From Azospirillum sp. OGB3 (GTDB lineage: Bacteria > Pseudomonadota > Alphaproteobacteria > Azospirillales > Azospirillaceae): 64,000 bases of DNA. Location: contig NZ_JACHYN010000022.1 in assembly GCF_014192915.1 (NCBI RefSeq), positions 1 to 64,000 of the forward strand, given 5' to 3'. The translations under genes were made by a program, and so were the position numbers. Below, one piece after another: positions 37,877-47,464 of the stretch (position 1 is its first letter; every line of letters begins with the position of its first letter). A model generated the notes under the pieces. That model was not told where the DNA came from, did not search any database, and saw only the letters and a list, made by a program, of their open reading frames with translations.

Positions 37877-38844
37877 GGCCCCACCTCCCCACCGGCCCGC
37901 CACAGGCGCCGCAGGCTGGCGACGATCGCCCCGGCAACCAGCCCGGCCAGCGCCGCCATCGGCACCACCGTCAGGGGGTTCGGCCAATCCGGGCGCTGGG
38001 CGGCGGCGGGGGGTTCGATGGCGTCCGCCGCCAGTGGCAGATCGACCTCGATCATCATGGCGATGCGCTCCTGCTCCGACAGCAGGTCGGCAAGAGCGCG
38101 CCGGTGTTCGGCCACGGTGATGCCGGCCAAACGGGCGCGGGCATGGGCAATCTGCGCGGCGCTGCGCCGCGACGCCTCCGCCCGCAGATGGGCGTCGGTC
38201 GCCTGGGCCGCGCCGGACAGAAGCCGCAAGGCCATGGCGCGGTCGGCGTGGCGCAACCGCAACCGCCGCATCGGGCCACTGCCCACCATGTCGATGGTCA
38301 GTCGATCCCGCAGCGCGCTGGCCACCCGTTCGGCGTCGGGCTCCACCCAATCCGACCGACCGACAAGCGCAAGAAAAAGCCGCTTGGCGGACGCCATGGC
38401 GCCGGACGCCGGACGCCATCCCGCCGTCTCTTCGTCCCAGCGGTCGGGAAAGAGCCCGCGCAGCAGCAGCGGATCGGCCATCAGCCGCTCCGCCACGGGA
38501 ATCGAGGTGAAGAGCTGAAGGTAACGCGCAAAGTCCGAAAGTATCTCGTCGCCCGGACCGGGCTCCGACGCGGCGGCGGCGGCTTCCCGGCCGATCAGAA
38601 CGGGCAGCCGCGCGCCCATGGCCGCCGCACCGACGCGCGCGGTCGGCCCGATCACCATCACCGCGGTGTACTGCGGCACCACCAGCCGCAAGGCGGTCAC
38701 CGACGCCACCACGCCCAGTGCCGCTCCGACGAGCAGGATCGGCCAGCCCTCCCGCATCGTCCACACGAGGCGTCGCAGTTGCCGCCCAGACTCCGCGGCC
38801 TCGGCCTCCAACGGGGAGCGGCGCAATGGCATTCCATCAGGCAT
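37873..38844 (-). CDS. Wzz/chain-length determinant-like inner membrane protein
   Basis: A 323-residue protein with the polysaccharide co-polymerase layout: an N-terminal membrane segment (about 32-54), a long periplasmic helical part rich in Arg/Ala, and a C-terminal membrane segment (about 290-312). Sequence similarity to Wzz is weak by eye, and the conserved P-rich motif before the second helix is reduced (RPDWPNPLTVVP). It has no kinase domain. The start overlaps the GT4 stop by eight bases. Confidence 0.75.
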   Translation of the reverse strand: MPDGMPLRRSPLEAEAAESGRQLRRLVWTMREGWPILLVGAALGVVASVTALRLVVPQYTAVMVIGPTARVGAAAMGARLPVLIGREAAAAASEPGPGDEILSDFARYLQLFTSIPVAERLMADPLLLRGLFPDRWDEETAGWRPASGAMASAKRLFLALVGRSDWVEPDAERVASALRDRLTIDMVGSGPMRRLRLRHADRAMALRLLSGAAQATDAHLRAEASRRSAAQIAHARARLAGITVAEHRRALADLLSEQERIAMMIEVDLPLAADAIEPPAAAQRPDWPNPLTVVPMAALAGLVAGAIVASLRRLWRAGGEVGP

Positions 38845-40084
38845 GAGGCAGCCTCCGTCCCGGCAGGATGGCGCCGCCACGCAACCTGGTCCGGCGCAGC
38901 CCATCCGCCAGCGCCGCGAAGCGCCGCGCCGCCGCCGTGGCATCCCAAGCCGATGCCACGGACAGCGCCCGCGCTCCCTGCGCCGCGCACAGAACCGGAT
39001 CGCCAGCGTAGCGGCGGATTGCAGCGGCCAGTCCCGCCCCATCGTCCGGCGCCAGCCTATGCCCACAGCCCTCCAGCAGGGTCGCCGCCTCGCTGCCCGC
39101 CGGTCCCAGGAAGAGGCAAGGCCGGCCGGTCGCCAAGGCACTGGCCACCTTGCAGGGCACCAGCAGCCCTTCGGCCCGCGGGTCCATGGTCGCCAGATGA
39201 AGATCCGCGGCGGACAAACTCTCGGCCAGCCGATCCGGCGGCTGGAGCGGCAGCAGCCGGACATTGGTCAGCCCGCGCCGCTCCACCACCTCCGCCATGG
39301 CATCCCGGCGGCGCCCCTCCCCGATCAACAGGATCGCAATGGCTGGATCGCTGGCCGCCAGAAACGTCGCCGCGTCCAGCACAGCGTCCATTGGATGGGC
39401 CAGCCCGATGTTTCCCGAATAGGCCACGGTGAAACGGTCGCCCAGCCCATGCTCCAGCCGGAAGGGGTTGTTGGCGCGCGGGACCGGTCGGATGCGCGGA
39501 TCGGGCCAGTTCGGCAGGACGGTGATCCGCTCGCACGGAACCCCCGCCGCGGCCAGCCGCCCGGCCATGCAGCGTCCGATGGCCACCACAGCGTCATGGC
39601 GGCGAAGCGCCTGGACACTGGTCCGCTCCACCATCCGCATCAACGGTTCCGGAAAGCGGATGCCCAGAACCGGCAGCAGGGCTGGAAACACATCCTGGCT
39701 CCAATGTATGGAAGCCGCGCCATGACGTGCCGCAATCAGCGGGCCGCCGCACGCCAGAAGCGGCGGATCCGTCATGGTGACCACGACGTCGTGCCGCGGC
39801 AGGCGCACCGCCCTCAGTATCAGCCGCGCCGCGGCGGCCAAGTAGCCGCGCGTGGTCAGCCGTGCCTCTCCCGGCGTCTCCACCCCATCCGGCGGGCGCT
39901 CTCCGCCGGTGCGGCGGACAGTGACACCGGGCGGCGCGGCGCTGGGGCCGGCCCCGTCCGCGACGACGGTGACGCGCCACCCGATCGCCGCCATCCGCTG
40001 CGCCAGATCGGACACGCAACGCCCGGTCGCTCCTTTGTCGGGAGGGAACACGCGGTTCACGAAGAGTATGGATGGATGACGCAC
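38837..40084 (-). CDS. GT4 family glycosyltransferase
   Basis: A 415-residue GT-B enzyme. The N-terminal half has FVNRVFPPDKGATGRCVSDL (8-27). The donor-binding half has VAYSGNIGLAHPMDAVLDA, then LIGEGRRRDAM and a nucleotide-sugar motif LVPCKVASALATGRPCLFLG. The sequence resembles WbuB-like fucosaminyl or mannosyl transferases, but the sugar is unknown. The start is GTG 40084 with a weak ribosome site. First gene of the three-gene leftward set. Confidence 0.85.
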   Translation of the reverse strand: MRHPSILFVNRVFPPDKGATGRCVSDLAQRMAAIGWRVTVVADGAGPSAAPPGVTVRRTGGERPPDGVETPGEARLTTRGYLAAAARLILRAVRLPRHDVVVTMTDPPLLACGGPLIAARHGAASIHWSQDVFPALLPVLGIRFPEPLMRMVERTSVQALRRHDAVVAIGRCMAGRLAAAGVPCERITVLPNWPDPRIRPVPRANNPFRLEHGLGDRFTVAYSGNIGLAHPMDAVLDAATFLAASDPAIAILLIGEGRRRDAMAEVVERRGLTNVRLLPLQPPDRLAESLSAADLHLATMDPRAEGLLVPCKVASALATGRPCLFLGPAGSEAATLLEGCGHRLAPDDGAGLAAAIRRYAGDPVLCAAQGARALSVASAWDATAAARRFAALADGLRRTRLRGGAILPGRRLPHA

Positions 40085-40133
40085 GGAAAGATGATCACTT
40101 CAGTGACGAATCACGCATAAGTATGCATTTCCG

Positions 40134-41351
40134 TCAGCGGCTCGGCAACGCCTTCCCGCGTTCCGCAGCCAACACCGTCAAGGTGAGCAAAACTCCTGTA
40201 TCCAGATACTTGAAGCTGGTGTGGGCCCCGAGCGCCATCAGCAGCGGCGCCAGCACCGCCCAACCAAGCGCGGGGTCCGAACGGAGAAGCGCCAGCGCGC
40301 GTGGGGCGAGGCCGCCGAGATAGGCTGTCAGGGCGCACAGGCCGATCACCCCGGTCTTGGCAAGGGCGTAGGTCACGAGCGTGTGGGTGTAGGACACACG
40401 CCAGCCGCCGACCGCCGGATTGGCAAGGAGCGCGCCCCACCCCTGTCCGAACAGAAAGGCGGTCGGGGAGGACAGCGCCTGGCCAAAAGCGGCATCCGCC
40501 TCTTCCCACCGGGTGTTGGCCCCAGCCAGCCGGGTTTTCTCGGCCACTTGCCCGGCGGCACCAAGCAACACATCAAAAAAAGGCGTCATCAACAGCAATG
40601 CCGCCATCCCCACCCCAACCCCGACCATCGGCGTCCGCCTCAGCCGCCAGAGCCCTAATGCGACGAAGGCCATGACGGCAAGCCCGAGCGCCATGCGGTG
40701 AACCGCTCCGGCCAATGCCGCCAGACACAGGAAGCCGCCCAGAATCGCGGCCACACCGGCGGCGCTCCACAGCCAGCGGCCACGCATCAGCATGCCGAGT
40801 CCGGAAGACGGCAGCACGATGGCGGCGAACAGAACCGATGGCGCGTTCAGCAGATAAACGCCGCCATCCGCCATCGCACGAACGCCGACGGCACCGAAAC
40901 CCCAGTCCGCCTGCTTCCACCAACGCAACGCGAACCCAACTCCGGCCAGCGCCATGCCGGCGGTCAGCAACGCTACCGCCCGGTCTGGAGCGGCGCGCAG
41001 CATCGGCACCAGCAACACCGGAAGGAACAGATAAAACAGAGGCACGACGTCGCGCAGCATATCGCCCGGCGACCAGTCCAGCCAAACGCCCCGCATCAGC
41101 GGGCACCACAGCAGCACCGCCAGCGCCAGCACCGCAGGCCTCTCCCAGGACGGCGAATCGCGCTCCAGCAAGGCGTGGCCCGTCGTCACGGACAGGGGGC
41201 GCAGCAGCCCGACACCGAGCACCAGCAACGCACCGATCACCGCTTCGATCAATCGGATCTGTGCCGGTGCCGGCGCGCTCAGCAGGCCATAGAGGATGAG
41301 CGCCAGACACAACCCGGCGGCTCGCCACAGCGCCACTCCCTTTCCGGCCAC
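40134..41351 (-). CDS. O-antigen ligase/polymerase-like (Wzy-type) membrane protein
   Basis: A 405-residue polytopic protein with ten to twelve membrane segments. A long periplasmic loop follows residue 260 (VAEKTRLAGANTRWEEADAA), with the pattern R-x-x-x-W near 283 typical of O-antigen ligase-type enzymes, then FLFGQGWGALL and HTLVTYALAKTGVIG. It likely polymerises or ligates the exopolysaccharide repeat. GTG 41351 has GGAG upstream. It sits just 5' of the GT4 gene. Confidence 0.8.
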   Translation of the reverse strand: MAGKGVALWRAAGLCLALILYGLLSAPAPAQIRLIEAVIGALLVLGVGLLRPLSVTTGHALLERDSPSWERPAVLALAVLLWCPLMRGVWLDWSPGDMLRDVVPLFYLFLPVLLVPMLRAAPDRAVALLTAGMALAGVGFALRWWKQADWGFGAVGVRAMADGGVYLLNAPSVLFAAIVLPSSGLGMLMRGRWLWSAAGVAAILGGFLCLAALAGAVHRMALGLAVMAFVALGLWRLRRTPMVGVGVGMAALLLMTPFFDVLLGAAGQVAEKTRLAGANTRWEEADAAFGQALSSPTAFLFGQGWGALLANPAVGGWRVSYTHTLVTYALAKTGVIGLCALTAYLGGLAPRALALLRSDPALGWAVLAPLLMALGAHTSFKYLDTGVLLTLTVLAAERGKALPSR

Positions 41352-41438
41352 GCGCTCTCCGCCACTGCTCCGATTCGAACAGGCGGCAGCATTTCATGTC
41401 ACAACAAAAAAAGGAACGACCGATCCGATCCGCAACGA

Positions 41439-41909
41439 TCAGGCGTAGCGCAACTCCGCGCGGTCGAGACGGTAGAACAACCCTTCAAGAGGATTCAGCC
41501 GCAAGGTGCCGGTGATCAGCATCGGGGCCTGCGACTCGCGGACCGGGATCTGGCTGTGGACGTGCAGCATGGTGGAAGGGCTGGGCCGGTGGCAGGCCGG
41601 ACAGGAAATGGGATTGGCGGCGAGGATGAAGCTGTTGTGGGCCGGTGCGTCGCTCAACGGCACCATGAAGCCGCGGACCGTCACCAGCTTTCCTTCCAGC
41701 GCCCTGACCCGGGTCGGGAAGACCGGGTTGGCCGCCGGTCCCTCCATGCGGACCTGCACCAAATCCCGCCACAGGGCCGTGGTGTCGTCCAGCGGCAGAT
41801 GGAACGGCCCGGCGGGATGCGTGGGTTCGCTGGCGTTGGTCGCCCAGATTGCCCAGCCGGCCACCGGGGCCAGCGCGAGCGGCAACAGAACCTGTCGGCG
41901 CGTCGTCAT
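41439..41909 (-). CDS. DUF3299-like exported protein
   Basis: A 156-residue protein with a twin-arginine-like leader (TTRRQVLLPLALAPVAGWAIW). The mature domain fits DUF3299 by its order: W-x-DL, a beta strand ending LEGKLVTVRGFMVPLSDA, then the metal-like group SCPACHRP with MLHVHSQIP. In common DUF3299 proteins the motif around the cysteine and histidines is thought to matter for metal-linked roles. Divergent from a zinc-type ArsR sensor. Function not proven. Confidence 0.6.
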   Translation of the reverse strand: MTTRRQVLLPLALAPVAGWAIWATNASEPTHPAGPFHLPLDDTTALWRDLVQVRMEGPAANPVFPTRVRALEGKLVTVRGFMVPLSDAPAHNSFILAANPISCPACHRPSPSTMLHVHSQIPVRESQAPMLITGTLRLNPLEGLFYRLDRAELRYA

Positions 41910-41938
41910 GGCTTCCTCCCCCTCGATCCTGCCCGTTT

Positions 41939-41973
41939 CGGTCGTTCGTGCGACCGTTCATTTGATCGTTGAA
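41939..41973. promoter_or_regulatory. Inverted repeats between the DUF3299-like and arsR genes
   Basis: CGGTCG-N6-CGACCG (41939-41956) is followed immediately by TTCA-N9-TGAA (41957-41973). They lie 30 bases upstream of the exported-protein start, where an ArsR operator would block transcription. The second resembles one half-spacing of SmtB sites only loosely. Confidence 0.4.
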
Positions 41974-42197
41974 GGCATCCTGTGCGGCCATTGTCCCGGA
42001 CCGTCGTCTTGTGGCCGAATTGTTCCCGAGCCCTCGCCCAAGGTCAACAGGCGAGCGATAGGCCATACGTAAGATGCCGCCGCCCGGCGACTTCGCGCAG
42101 CGCTTCGCCGACCTATGGGATTGACGCGGCCGCCGACCTATACTTTGTAAGAGCGGCAACCACCGATAAAAACCTTACGAGCGGGAATCAACGCGGC

Positions 42198-42548
42198 ATG
42201 CAAAAAGGGTCAGCACCAAAGGACAAGCCGGCGCATCTCCGCCTGTCCGAAGACCAGACGACCGAACTGGCCGACATGTTCCGCCTGATGAGCGACCCCA
42301 GCCGGCTGCGCATCATCCTGGCCTGCCTGGACACCTCGACCTCGGTCGGCGATATGGCGGCGGCGTTGGGCCTGTCACCATCGCTGGTGAGCCATCACCT
42401 CCGCCTGCTGCGGGCGGGGCGGCTGATCCAAGCGGAACGGCGCGGCAACCGGGTCTTCTACCTGATCACCGACGAGCACATCCGGCGCGTCCTGTCGGAC
42501 ATGGTCGACCATGTGGCGGAGGAAAGCGAAGGCGACCTGGAGGCCTGA
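42198..42548 (+). CDS. ArsR/SmtB-family metal-sensing repressor
   Basis: A 116-residue winged-helix repressor with the HTH at DMAAALGLSPSLVSHHLRLL (52-71). The C-terminal helix has Asp92, His94, His105 and Glu108, spaced D-x-H-x10-H-x2-E, exactly the alpha5 zinc site of SmtB/CzrA. The alpha3N cysteine site is absent (only Cys43), so zinc, cobalt or nickel sensing through alpha5 is predicted. It is divergent from the DUF3299-like gene. Confidence 0.87.
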   Translation: MQKGSAPKDKPAHLRLSEDQTTELADMFRLMSDPSRLRIILACLDTSTSVGDMAAALGLSPSLVSHHLRLLRAGRLIQAERRGNRVFYLITDEHIRRVLSDMVDHVAEESEGDLEA

Positions 42549-42724
42549 GCGTGCGGTTGCGGCGGCCTCCGCCGCCACAACCCGTTGAAGCCTTTATAAC
42601 AAATACGCAATAGGATTTGACCGCCATGCCAGTTGCGCCGCATAGTTCCGACCATGCTGCGGCGCATCAAACCGTTGTTGCACGAATGGCCTGAAGAATC
42701 GGCCAGGAAACAAAGGGTGTTGGC

Positions 42725-43543
42725 ATGGAGACGTTCCGCTTCCAGCCGGGGGAAACCCCCGTCCTGCTCAGCATCCCGCATGTCGGCACGGTCGTGCCGC
42801 CGGACATCGCTGCCACCATGACCGACTCCGCCCTGGCGGTGCCGGACACCGACTGGCATCTCGACCGCCTCTATCACTTCGCCCCAGCGCTGGGCATCGG
42901 CTTCCTGAAGCCGACGCTGTCGCGTTATGTGATCGACCTCAACCGTGACCCCGAGAGCCCCCTCCCCGGCGCCGGCAGCACCGAACTTTGCCCCCTCACC
43001 ACCTTCGATCACCAGCCCATCTATCGGCCAGGGAAAGAGCCGGACGCGGCCGAGGTGGAGCGGCGGGTCGGCACCTATTGGCGCCCCTATCATGAACAGC
43101 TCAATGGCGAGCTTCAGGCGCTGAAGGAACGCTTCGGCGTGGCGGTGCTGTTCGACGCCCATTCCATCCGGTCGCGCGTGCCGCGATTCTTCGACGGGCA
43201 GATCCAGGACTTCAGCCTGGGGACGGCGGAGGGCGCCAGCGCCTCCCCTGCGCTGGTCGGCCGGGTGATGAACGTCCTCACCGCGACCGGGCGATTCTCC
43301 TCGGTGCAGAACGGGCGCTTCAAGGGCGGCTTCATCACCCGCCGCTACGGCAATCCCGGCGACAACATCCACTCGATCCAGCTCGAACTGTCGCAGCTCA
43401 CCTATATGGACGAGGAGGCCCCCTTCGGCTTCCGCGAGGAGTCGGCGCGTCAGGTGCGCCCGACCTTGGAGCGGCTGCTGAGCCTCGTCGTCGAGTGGGC
43501 GTGGGAGAACGCCGCCGGCCGGCGGCGCAGCGCCTTCCTGTAA
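42725..43543 (+). CDS. hutG: N-formylglutamate deformylase/amidohydrolase
   Basis: A 272-residue enzyme that hydrolyses N-formylglutamate to formate and glutamate, the last step of one histidine degradation route. IPHVGTVVPPDI (17-28), DTDWHLDRLY, LNRDPES, FDAHSIRS and QLELSQLTYMDE are family marks, with zinc-binding His and Glu. It is 176 bases downstream of the ArsR gene but separate from any hut cluster in this window, so another substrate is possible. Confidence 0.85.
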   Translation: METFRFQPGETPVLLSIPHVGTVVPPDIAATMTDSALAVPDTDWHLDRLYHFAPALGIGFLKPTLSRYVIDLNRDPESPLPGAGSTELCPLTTFDHQPIYRPGKEPDAAEVERRVGTYWRPYHEQLNGELQALKERFGVAVLFDAHSIRSRVPRFFDGQIQDFSLGTAEGASASPALVGRVMNVLTATGRFSSVQNGRFKGGFITRRYGNPGDNIHSIQLELSQLTYMDEEAPFGFREESARQVRPTLERLLSLVVEWAWENAAGRRRSAFL

Positions 43544-43558
43544 CGGCCGGCCAGGCCC

Positions 43559-43969
43559 TCAGACCCAGACGCCCCGCACATAGGGCGTCAATTGGGTGTC
43601 CTGCATGATGATATGGTGGACCAGCCAGTTCGCCGTGAAGGTGTAGATCCGCTCGGCGTTCTGATGCGTCGGGTCCCGCGTGAAGACTGCGGACAATTCG
43701 CTCAAGGTCCGCACCGCCTCATGGTGCTGGCGGACATGCTCCTCGAACTTCGGGTAATGCACGGCCTGCATGATCTTTTCTTCGCGGGCGAAGTGCTGCT
43801 GGGTGTATTCCAGCAGTTTCATGAGGATCTTGGCGACACGCACGGGCATGAAGCTGCGCGACGTCAGCGCGGCATCAAGTTCGTTCAGATACTCGATCAG
43901 GTGCTTGTGATCTTCATCGATGGACGGCTGGCCGACGCTGAGCTGCCGCCTCCACGTAATGACACCCAT
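43559..43969 (-). CDS. Bacteriohemerythrin
   Basis: A 136-residue four-helix di-iron oxygen-binding protein. The ligands are in order: His21 (DEDHKHL), His59 and Glu63 (HFAREE), His78 and His82 (EEHVRQHH), His119 and Asp124 (HHIIMQD). Single-domain forms carry oxygen or help signal it. GGAGGG directly precedes ATG 43969. It converges on hutG with a 15-base gap. Confidence 0.9.
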   Translation of the reverse strand: MGVITWRRQLSVGQPSIDEDHKHLIEYLNELDAALTSRSFMPVRVAKILMKLLEYTQQHFAREEKIMQAVHYPKFEEHVRQHHEAVRTLSELSAVFTRDPTHQNAERIYTFTANWLVHHIIMQDTQLTPYVRGVWV

Positions 43970-44330
43970 GAACCCTCCGCACCCTGTCTTCCGCGGCCAC
44001 CGGGCAATTCCGCCGAAAGCCACCGCATTGAAGGGAAGCGCGCCGCACTTGCGCAACTGACGATGAAGGTGCGCAACCCGTCAAAAAACCGTAAATTCCA
44101 GACGCCGCGTCCCTTGTTACCGCCGACTCCGCAACCGGCGGCCTTTGCCTGCATTATGGGCGCATTTTCTACAAAACGAACGCATACGATCGTCACATGG
44201 CATTTTGCCGCACCAAAACAAAGACGCGAAAAGGCAGGGGAAACGTCATGTTTCCGCCTGCCTTCACATCGACTTCATGGGGATGAGGCGACGATCGCCC
44301 GCCCCGGCTTATCGGTGAACCGCCGCCCGA
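43970..44330. other. Gap between bacteriohemerythrin and fabI
   Basis: About 360 bases without a gene. A terminator for fabI is at 44231-44264. The rest (about 44070-44230) is AT-rich and may carry the promoter of the bacteriohemerythrin gene. Confidence 0.4.
44231..44264 (-). terminator. Terminator of fabI
   Basis: Read leftward, AAGGCAGGCGGAAAC pairs with GTTTCCCCTGCCTT (one bulge), followed by TTCGCGTCTTTG. It lies about 65 bases after the fabI stop. Confidence 0.65.
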
Positions 44331-45116
44331 TCAGCCGACGATCGAATAGCCGCAGTCCACATAGGTGGTGCTGCCGGTGATGCCCTTGGCTCCGTCCGTC
44401 GCCAGGAAGGCGGTGGTGTAACCGACCTCTTCGATGGTGACGAGGCGCTGTTCCGGCGCGCGTTCCGCGGCCTTCTCCATCAGCTCGTCGAAATGGGCGA
44501 TGCCGGAGGCGGCGCGCGTCTTGATCGGGCCCGGAGAGATGGCATGGACGCGGATGCCCTTCGGGCCCAGCTCCGCCGCCAGATAGCGCACGCTGGCCTC
44601 CAGCGCGGCCTTCACCGGCCCCATCACGCCGTAATTGTCGATCACGCGGTTGGCGCCGAAATAGGACATGGTGAACAGCGAACCACCATCCTTCATCAGC
44701 GGCTCGGCGTAACGGGCCATGCGGATGAAGGAGTGGCAGGACACGTCCATCGCCATCTGGAAGCCTTCGCGCGAACAATCGACGACGCGGCCGTGCAGAT
44801 CCTCCTTCGGAGCGAAGGCGATGGAATGCAGCGCGAAGTCCAGCTTGCCCCACTTCTGCTCGATCTTCTCGAAGATGGCCTTCAGCTCACCCTCGCCGGT
44901 GACGTCCACCGGTTCGAAGATCTCCGCTTCGAGCTGCTGGGCCAGCGGCTCGACGAAGCGCTTCGCCTTGTCGTTCAGGTAGCTGACCGCGAGATCCGCG
45001 CCCAGAGCGCGGAAGGCGCGGGCGCAGCCCCACGCGATCGACTGATCGTTGGCGATGCCGAGCACGAGGCCCTTCTTGCCTTCAAGAGTGGCGGCGGCGG
45101 GGATGATCGTGGTCAT
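44331..45116 (-). CDS. fabI: NADH-dependent enoyl-ACP reductase
   Basis: A 261-residue cytoplasmic enzyme for the last reduction in fatty acid elongation. The nucleotide-binding opening GLVLGIANDQSIAWGCA (16-32) is that of FabI rather than of a general short-chain dehydrogenase. The catalytic pair is NYGVMGPVK (Tyr and Lys, spaced Y-x6-K). SPGPIKTRAASGI and TTYVDCGYSIVG complete the fold. It appears monocistronic. A candidate promoter on the minus strand is TTGCCT-N17-TATGGT upstream. Confidence 0.93.
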   Translation of the reverse strand: MTTIIPAAATLEGKKGLVLGIANDQSIAWGCARAFRALGADLAVSYLNDKAKRFVEPLAQQLEAEIFEPVDVTGEGELKAIFEKIEQKWGKLDFALHSIAFAPKEDLHGRVVDCSREGFQMAMDVSCHSFIRMARYAEPLMKDGGSLFTMSYFGANRVIDNYGVMGPVKAALEASVRYLAAELGPKGIRVHAISPGPIKTRAASGIAHFDELMEKAAERAPEQRLVTIEEVGYTTAFLATDGAKGITGSTTYVDCGYSIVG

Positions 45117-45357
45117 AGGCTGGCTTTCCCGGATTGCAAGGTGGCCGGATTCAGAGTGCGCCAGATCGGATCACTCGAATTGTGCAACGCACCATAATGC
45201 AATCGAAGGTCATAGGCAACTTGTTAAAGTCGCAATATACCCGACATTATCGCTTTGTTTATCTGTAACACAGCCTTCACACAGCGAAGGCGCGAAGTCC
45301 GCATTGGTGTTTCATACCCCTTTCTTGCGCATTGATTGACAGGATCGCAACAAAGAC

Positions 45358-45388
45358 AAAGGCCCCTCCTTTTTGAGGGGCCTTTTTT
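45358..45388. terminator. Bidirectional terminator
   Basis: AAAGGCCCCTC, loop CTTTTT, GAGGGGCC and six T. On the minus strand it ends the ureG-side transcript (after the DUF2892 gene). The strong plus-strand T-tract points to a rightward transcript from 45117-45357, where no protein gene is seen. Confidence 0.8.
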
Positions 45389-45404
45389 ACAGGAGAAATG
45401 ACGC

Positions 45405-45824
45405 TCAGACGGCGCCGGGCGTGAAGGACGGCGGATCGCTGGCTGGGAAGGATTCCATCGACGCCTCGTCCACCCTCTCCTTCTCGTCGGCATCGTCGTA
45501 GATGTCGCCGGGATGGCGGGAATAGCGATGGACGCCCTGATCCACATCCTCGGCGGGGGTGCCCGCCCCGTGATGGCCGCCCAGATCCTCCATCATCGCC
45601 TTGGCCGGGCAATAGCCGGTCAGCCCGCGGGCGACCAGGGCGCCGCCGGCCAAAGCCAGCGCCGCTCCACCGACAGTCGGGCGGCGCAGCCCCAGCACGG
45701 CGAGAAGCCCGCCGCCGACCAGCGACACCAGGCGTTCGGTGTGCCCGACGTTGATCATGCGTTCGAGATCGTCCGGCAGGGCCGCGTCGCGGCTGCCTAT
45801 GCCCTTTTGGCTCGTCATCGCCAT
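45405..45824 (-). CDS. DUF2892/YgaP-like small membrane protein
   Basis: A 139-residue protein. Residues about 18-80 match the YgaP-type unit: DDLERMINVGHTERLVSL, two short membrane segments, and VARGLTGYCPAKAMM. The hydrophilic acidic tail (DDADEKERVDEASMESFPASDPPSF) is unusual for the family (residues about 112-137). Last gene of the leftward urease-side block. ATG 45824 is chosen; ATG 45818 is close behind. Confidence 0.75.
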   Translation of the reverse strand: MAMTSQKGIGSRDAALPDDLERMINVGHTERLVSLVGGGLLAVLGLRRPTVGGAALALAGGALVARGLTGYCPAKAMMEDLGGHHGAGTPAEDVDQGVHRYSRHPGDIYDDADEKERVDEASMESFPASDPPSFTPGAV

Positions 45825-45852
45825 CGCTGCTCTCCTCGATCTTTTTCTATGG

Positions 45853-46725
45853 TCACTGCCGCGGGGCGGGCGGCGTGGATCCGCCCTGGCCCGGCGTCGG
45901 CGCGGCGCCGGTCGAACCGGACGAGCCCGGCTGTGCCGTCCCATCGGGCTTGCGGGCCGTGTCGGCCAGCGTGCGGGCCTGCGACAGCTCGCGGTTCAGC
46001 CGGTCCACCTCCTGCGAGAGACGCTGCACCTCCGATTGAAGCTGCGGCGATCCCGCGGAACCGCCCTCCGGCATACCAACCGCGGCGAGGGCCGCACCGT
46101 CGCGCATCCAATAGGGCTGGACCCCGTAATAGGTGTGCAGCGCCACCGCCCATTGCCGGTCCGACATGTCCGGACGGTTGGAACTGGTGAATTGCGGCGC
46201 CGCGGTCAGCCGGTCCTTGGTCACGTTCAGGACATAGCCGTCACCACCCTGTGCCGGCTGGATCAATGCCCAGGGAACGGGGAAGTTGCGCTCACCCAGA
46301 CCGAGAAAGCCGCCGGCCTCGACCACGGCGTAGGCGACGCGCCCGGTGTTCGGATCGACCACCAGCTCGGAAATGGAGCCCATCTCCTCGCCGCTGGCGT
46401 TGTGCAGCTTGGCCTTCGACAGGTCGTCGGCGGCGACCACGCGCGGATGCTCGACCGAGCGCAGCAGCGCGTCGGCCTCGCCCAGGATGGTCTGGCACGC
46501 CGGCTCGCCGCCCCGCTGCCCGGCGCGTTCGGCGGTCTGGCGCAGGGCGCGGAGCTGGCCGATCTCCTGCGGGCTGATGGAGGCGGGCGTCGGGTTGCCG
46601 GCGGCCTCCAGCGCGCCGATGCGCTGGCCCAGCCGGTTCACCCCCTCCGGGCAGGTCTCGGCGAGCGCCGGCCAAGGCCCAAGCGCCCCCGCGATCATGG
46701 CGGCGCTGAGGAGCAGGCGTTTCAT
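45853..46725 (-). CDS. Exported PRC-barrel protein
   Basis: A 290-residue exported protein with a signal peptide ending near residue 22 (ALAE). A PRC-barrel domain (about 100-165) reads NASGEEMGSISELVVDPNTG, then VAYAVVEAGGFLGLG. A coiled coil (about 225-260, QSEVQRLSQEVDRLNRELSQ) and a Pro/Gly/Gln-rich tail follow. A second PRC-barrel protein is encoded at 60.7 kb. It follows ureG by 100 bases on the same strand. Confidence 0.8.
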   Translation of the reverse strand: MKRLLLSAAMIAGALGPWPALAETCPEGVNRLGQRIGALEAAGNPTPASISPQEIGQLRALRQTAERAGQRGGEPACQTILGEADALLRSVEHPRVVAADDLSKAKLHNASGEEMGSISELVVDPNTGRVAYAVVEAGGFLGLGERNFPVPWALIQPAQGGDGYVLNVTKDRLTAAPQFTSSNRPDMSDRQWAVALHTYYGVQPYWMRDGAALAAVGMPEGGSAGSPQLQSEVQRLSQEVDRLNRELSQARTLADTARKPDGTAQPGSSGSTGAAPTPGQGGSTPPAPRQ

Positions 46726-46825
46726 CGTGGGTGCCTCCGGCTTGGTTTCCGTGCGTGTGGTTCTCACGCGGGGAAAACAGCACGGCCAAGACGGAGGTTC
46801 CGCGAATGCTTCTTCTGCGAAGCGG

Positions 46826-47460
<635 letters not shown>

Positions 47461-47464
<4 letters not shown>

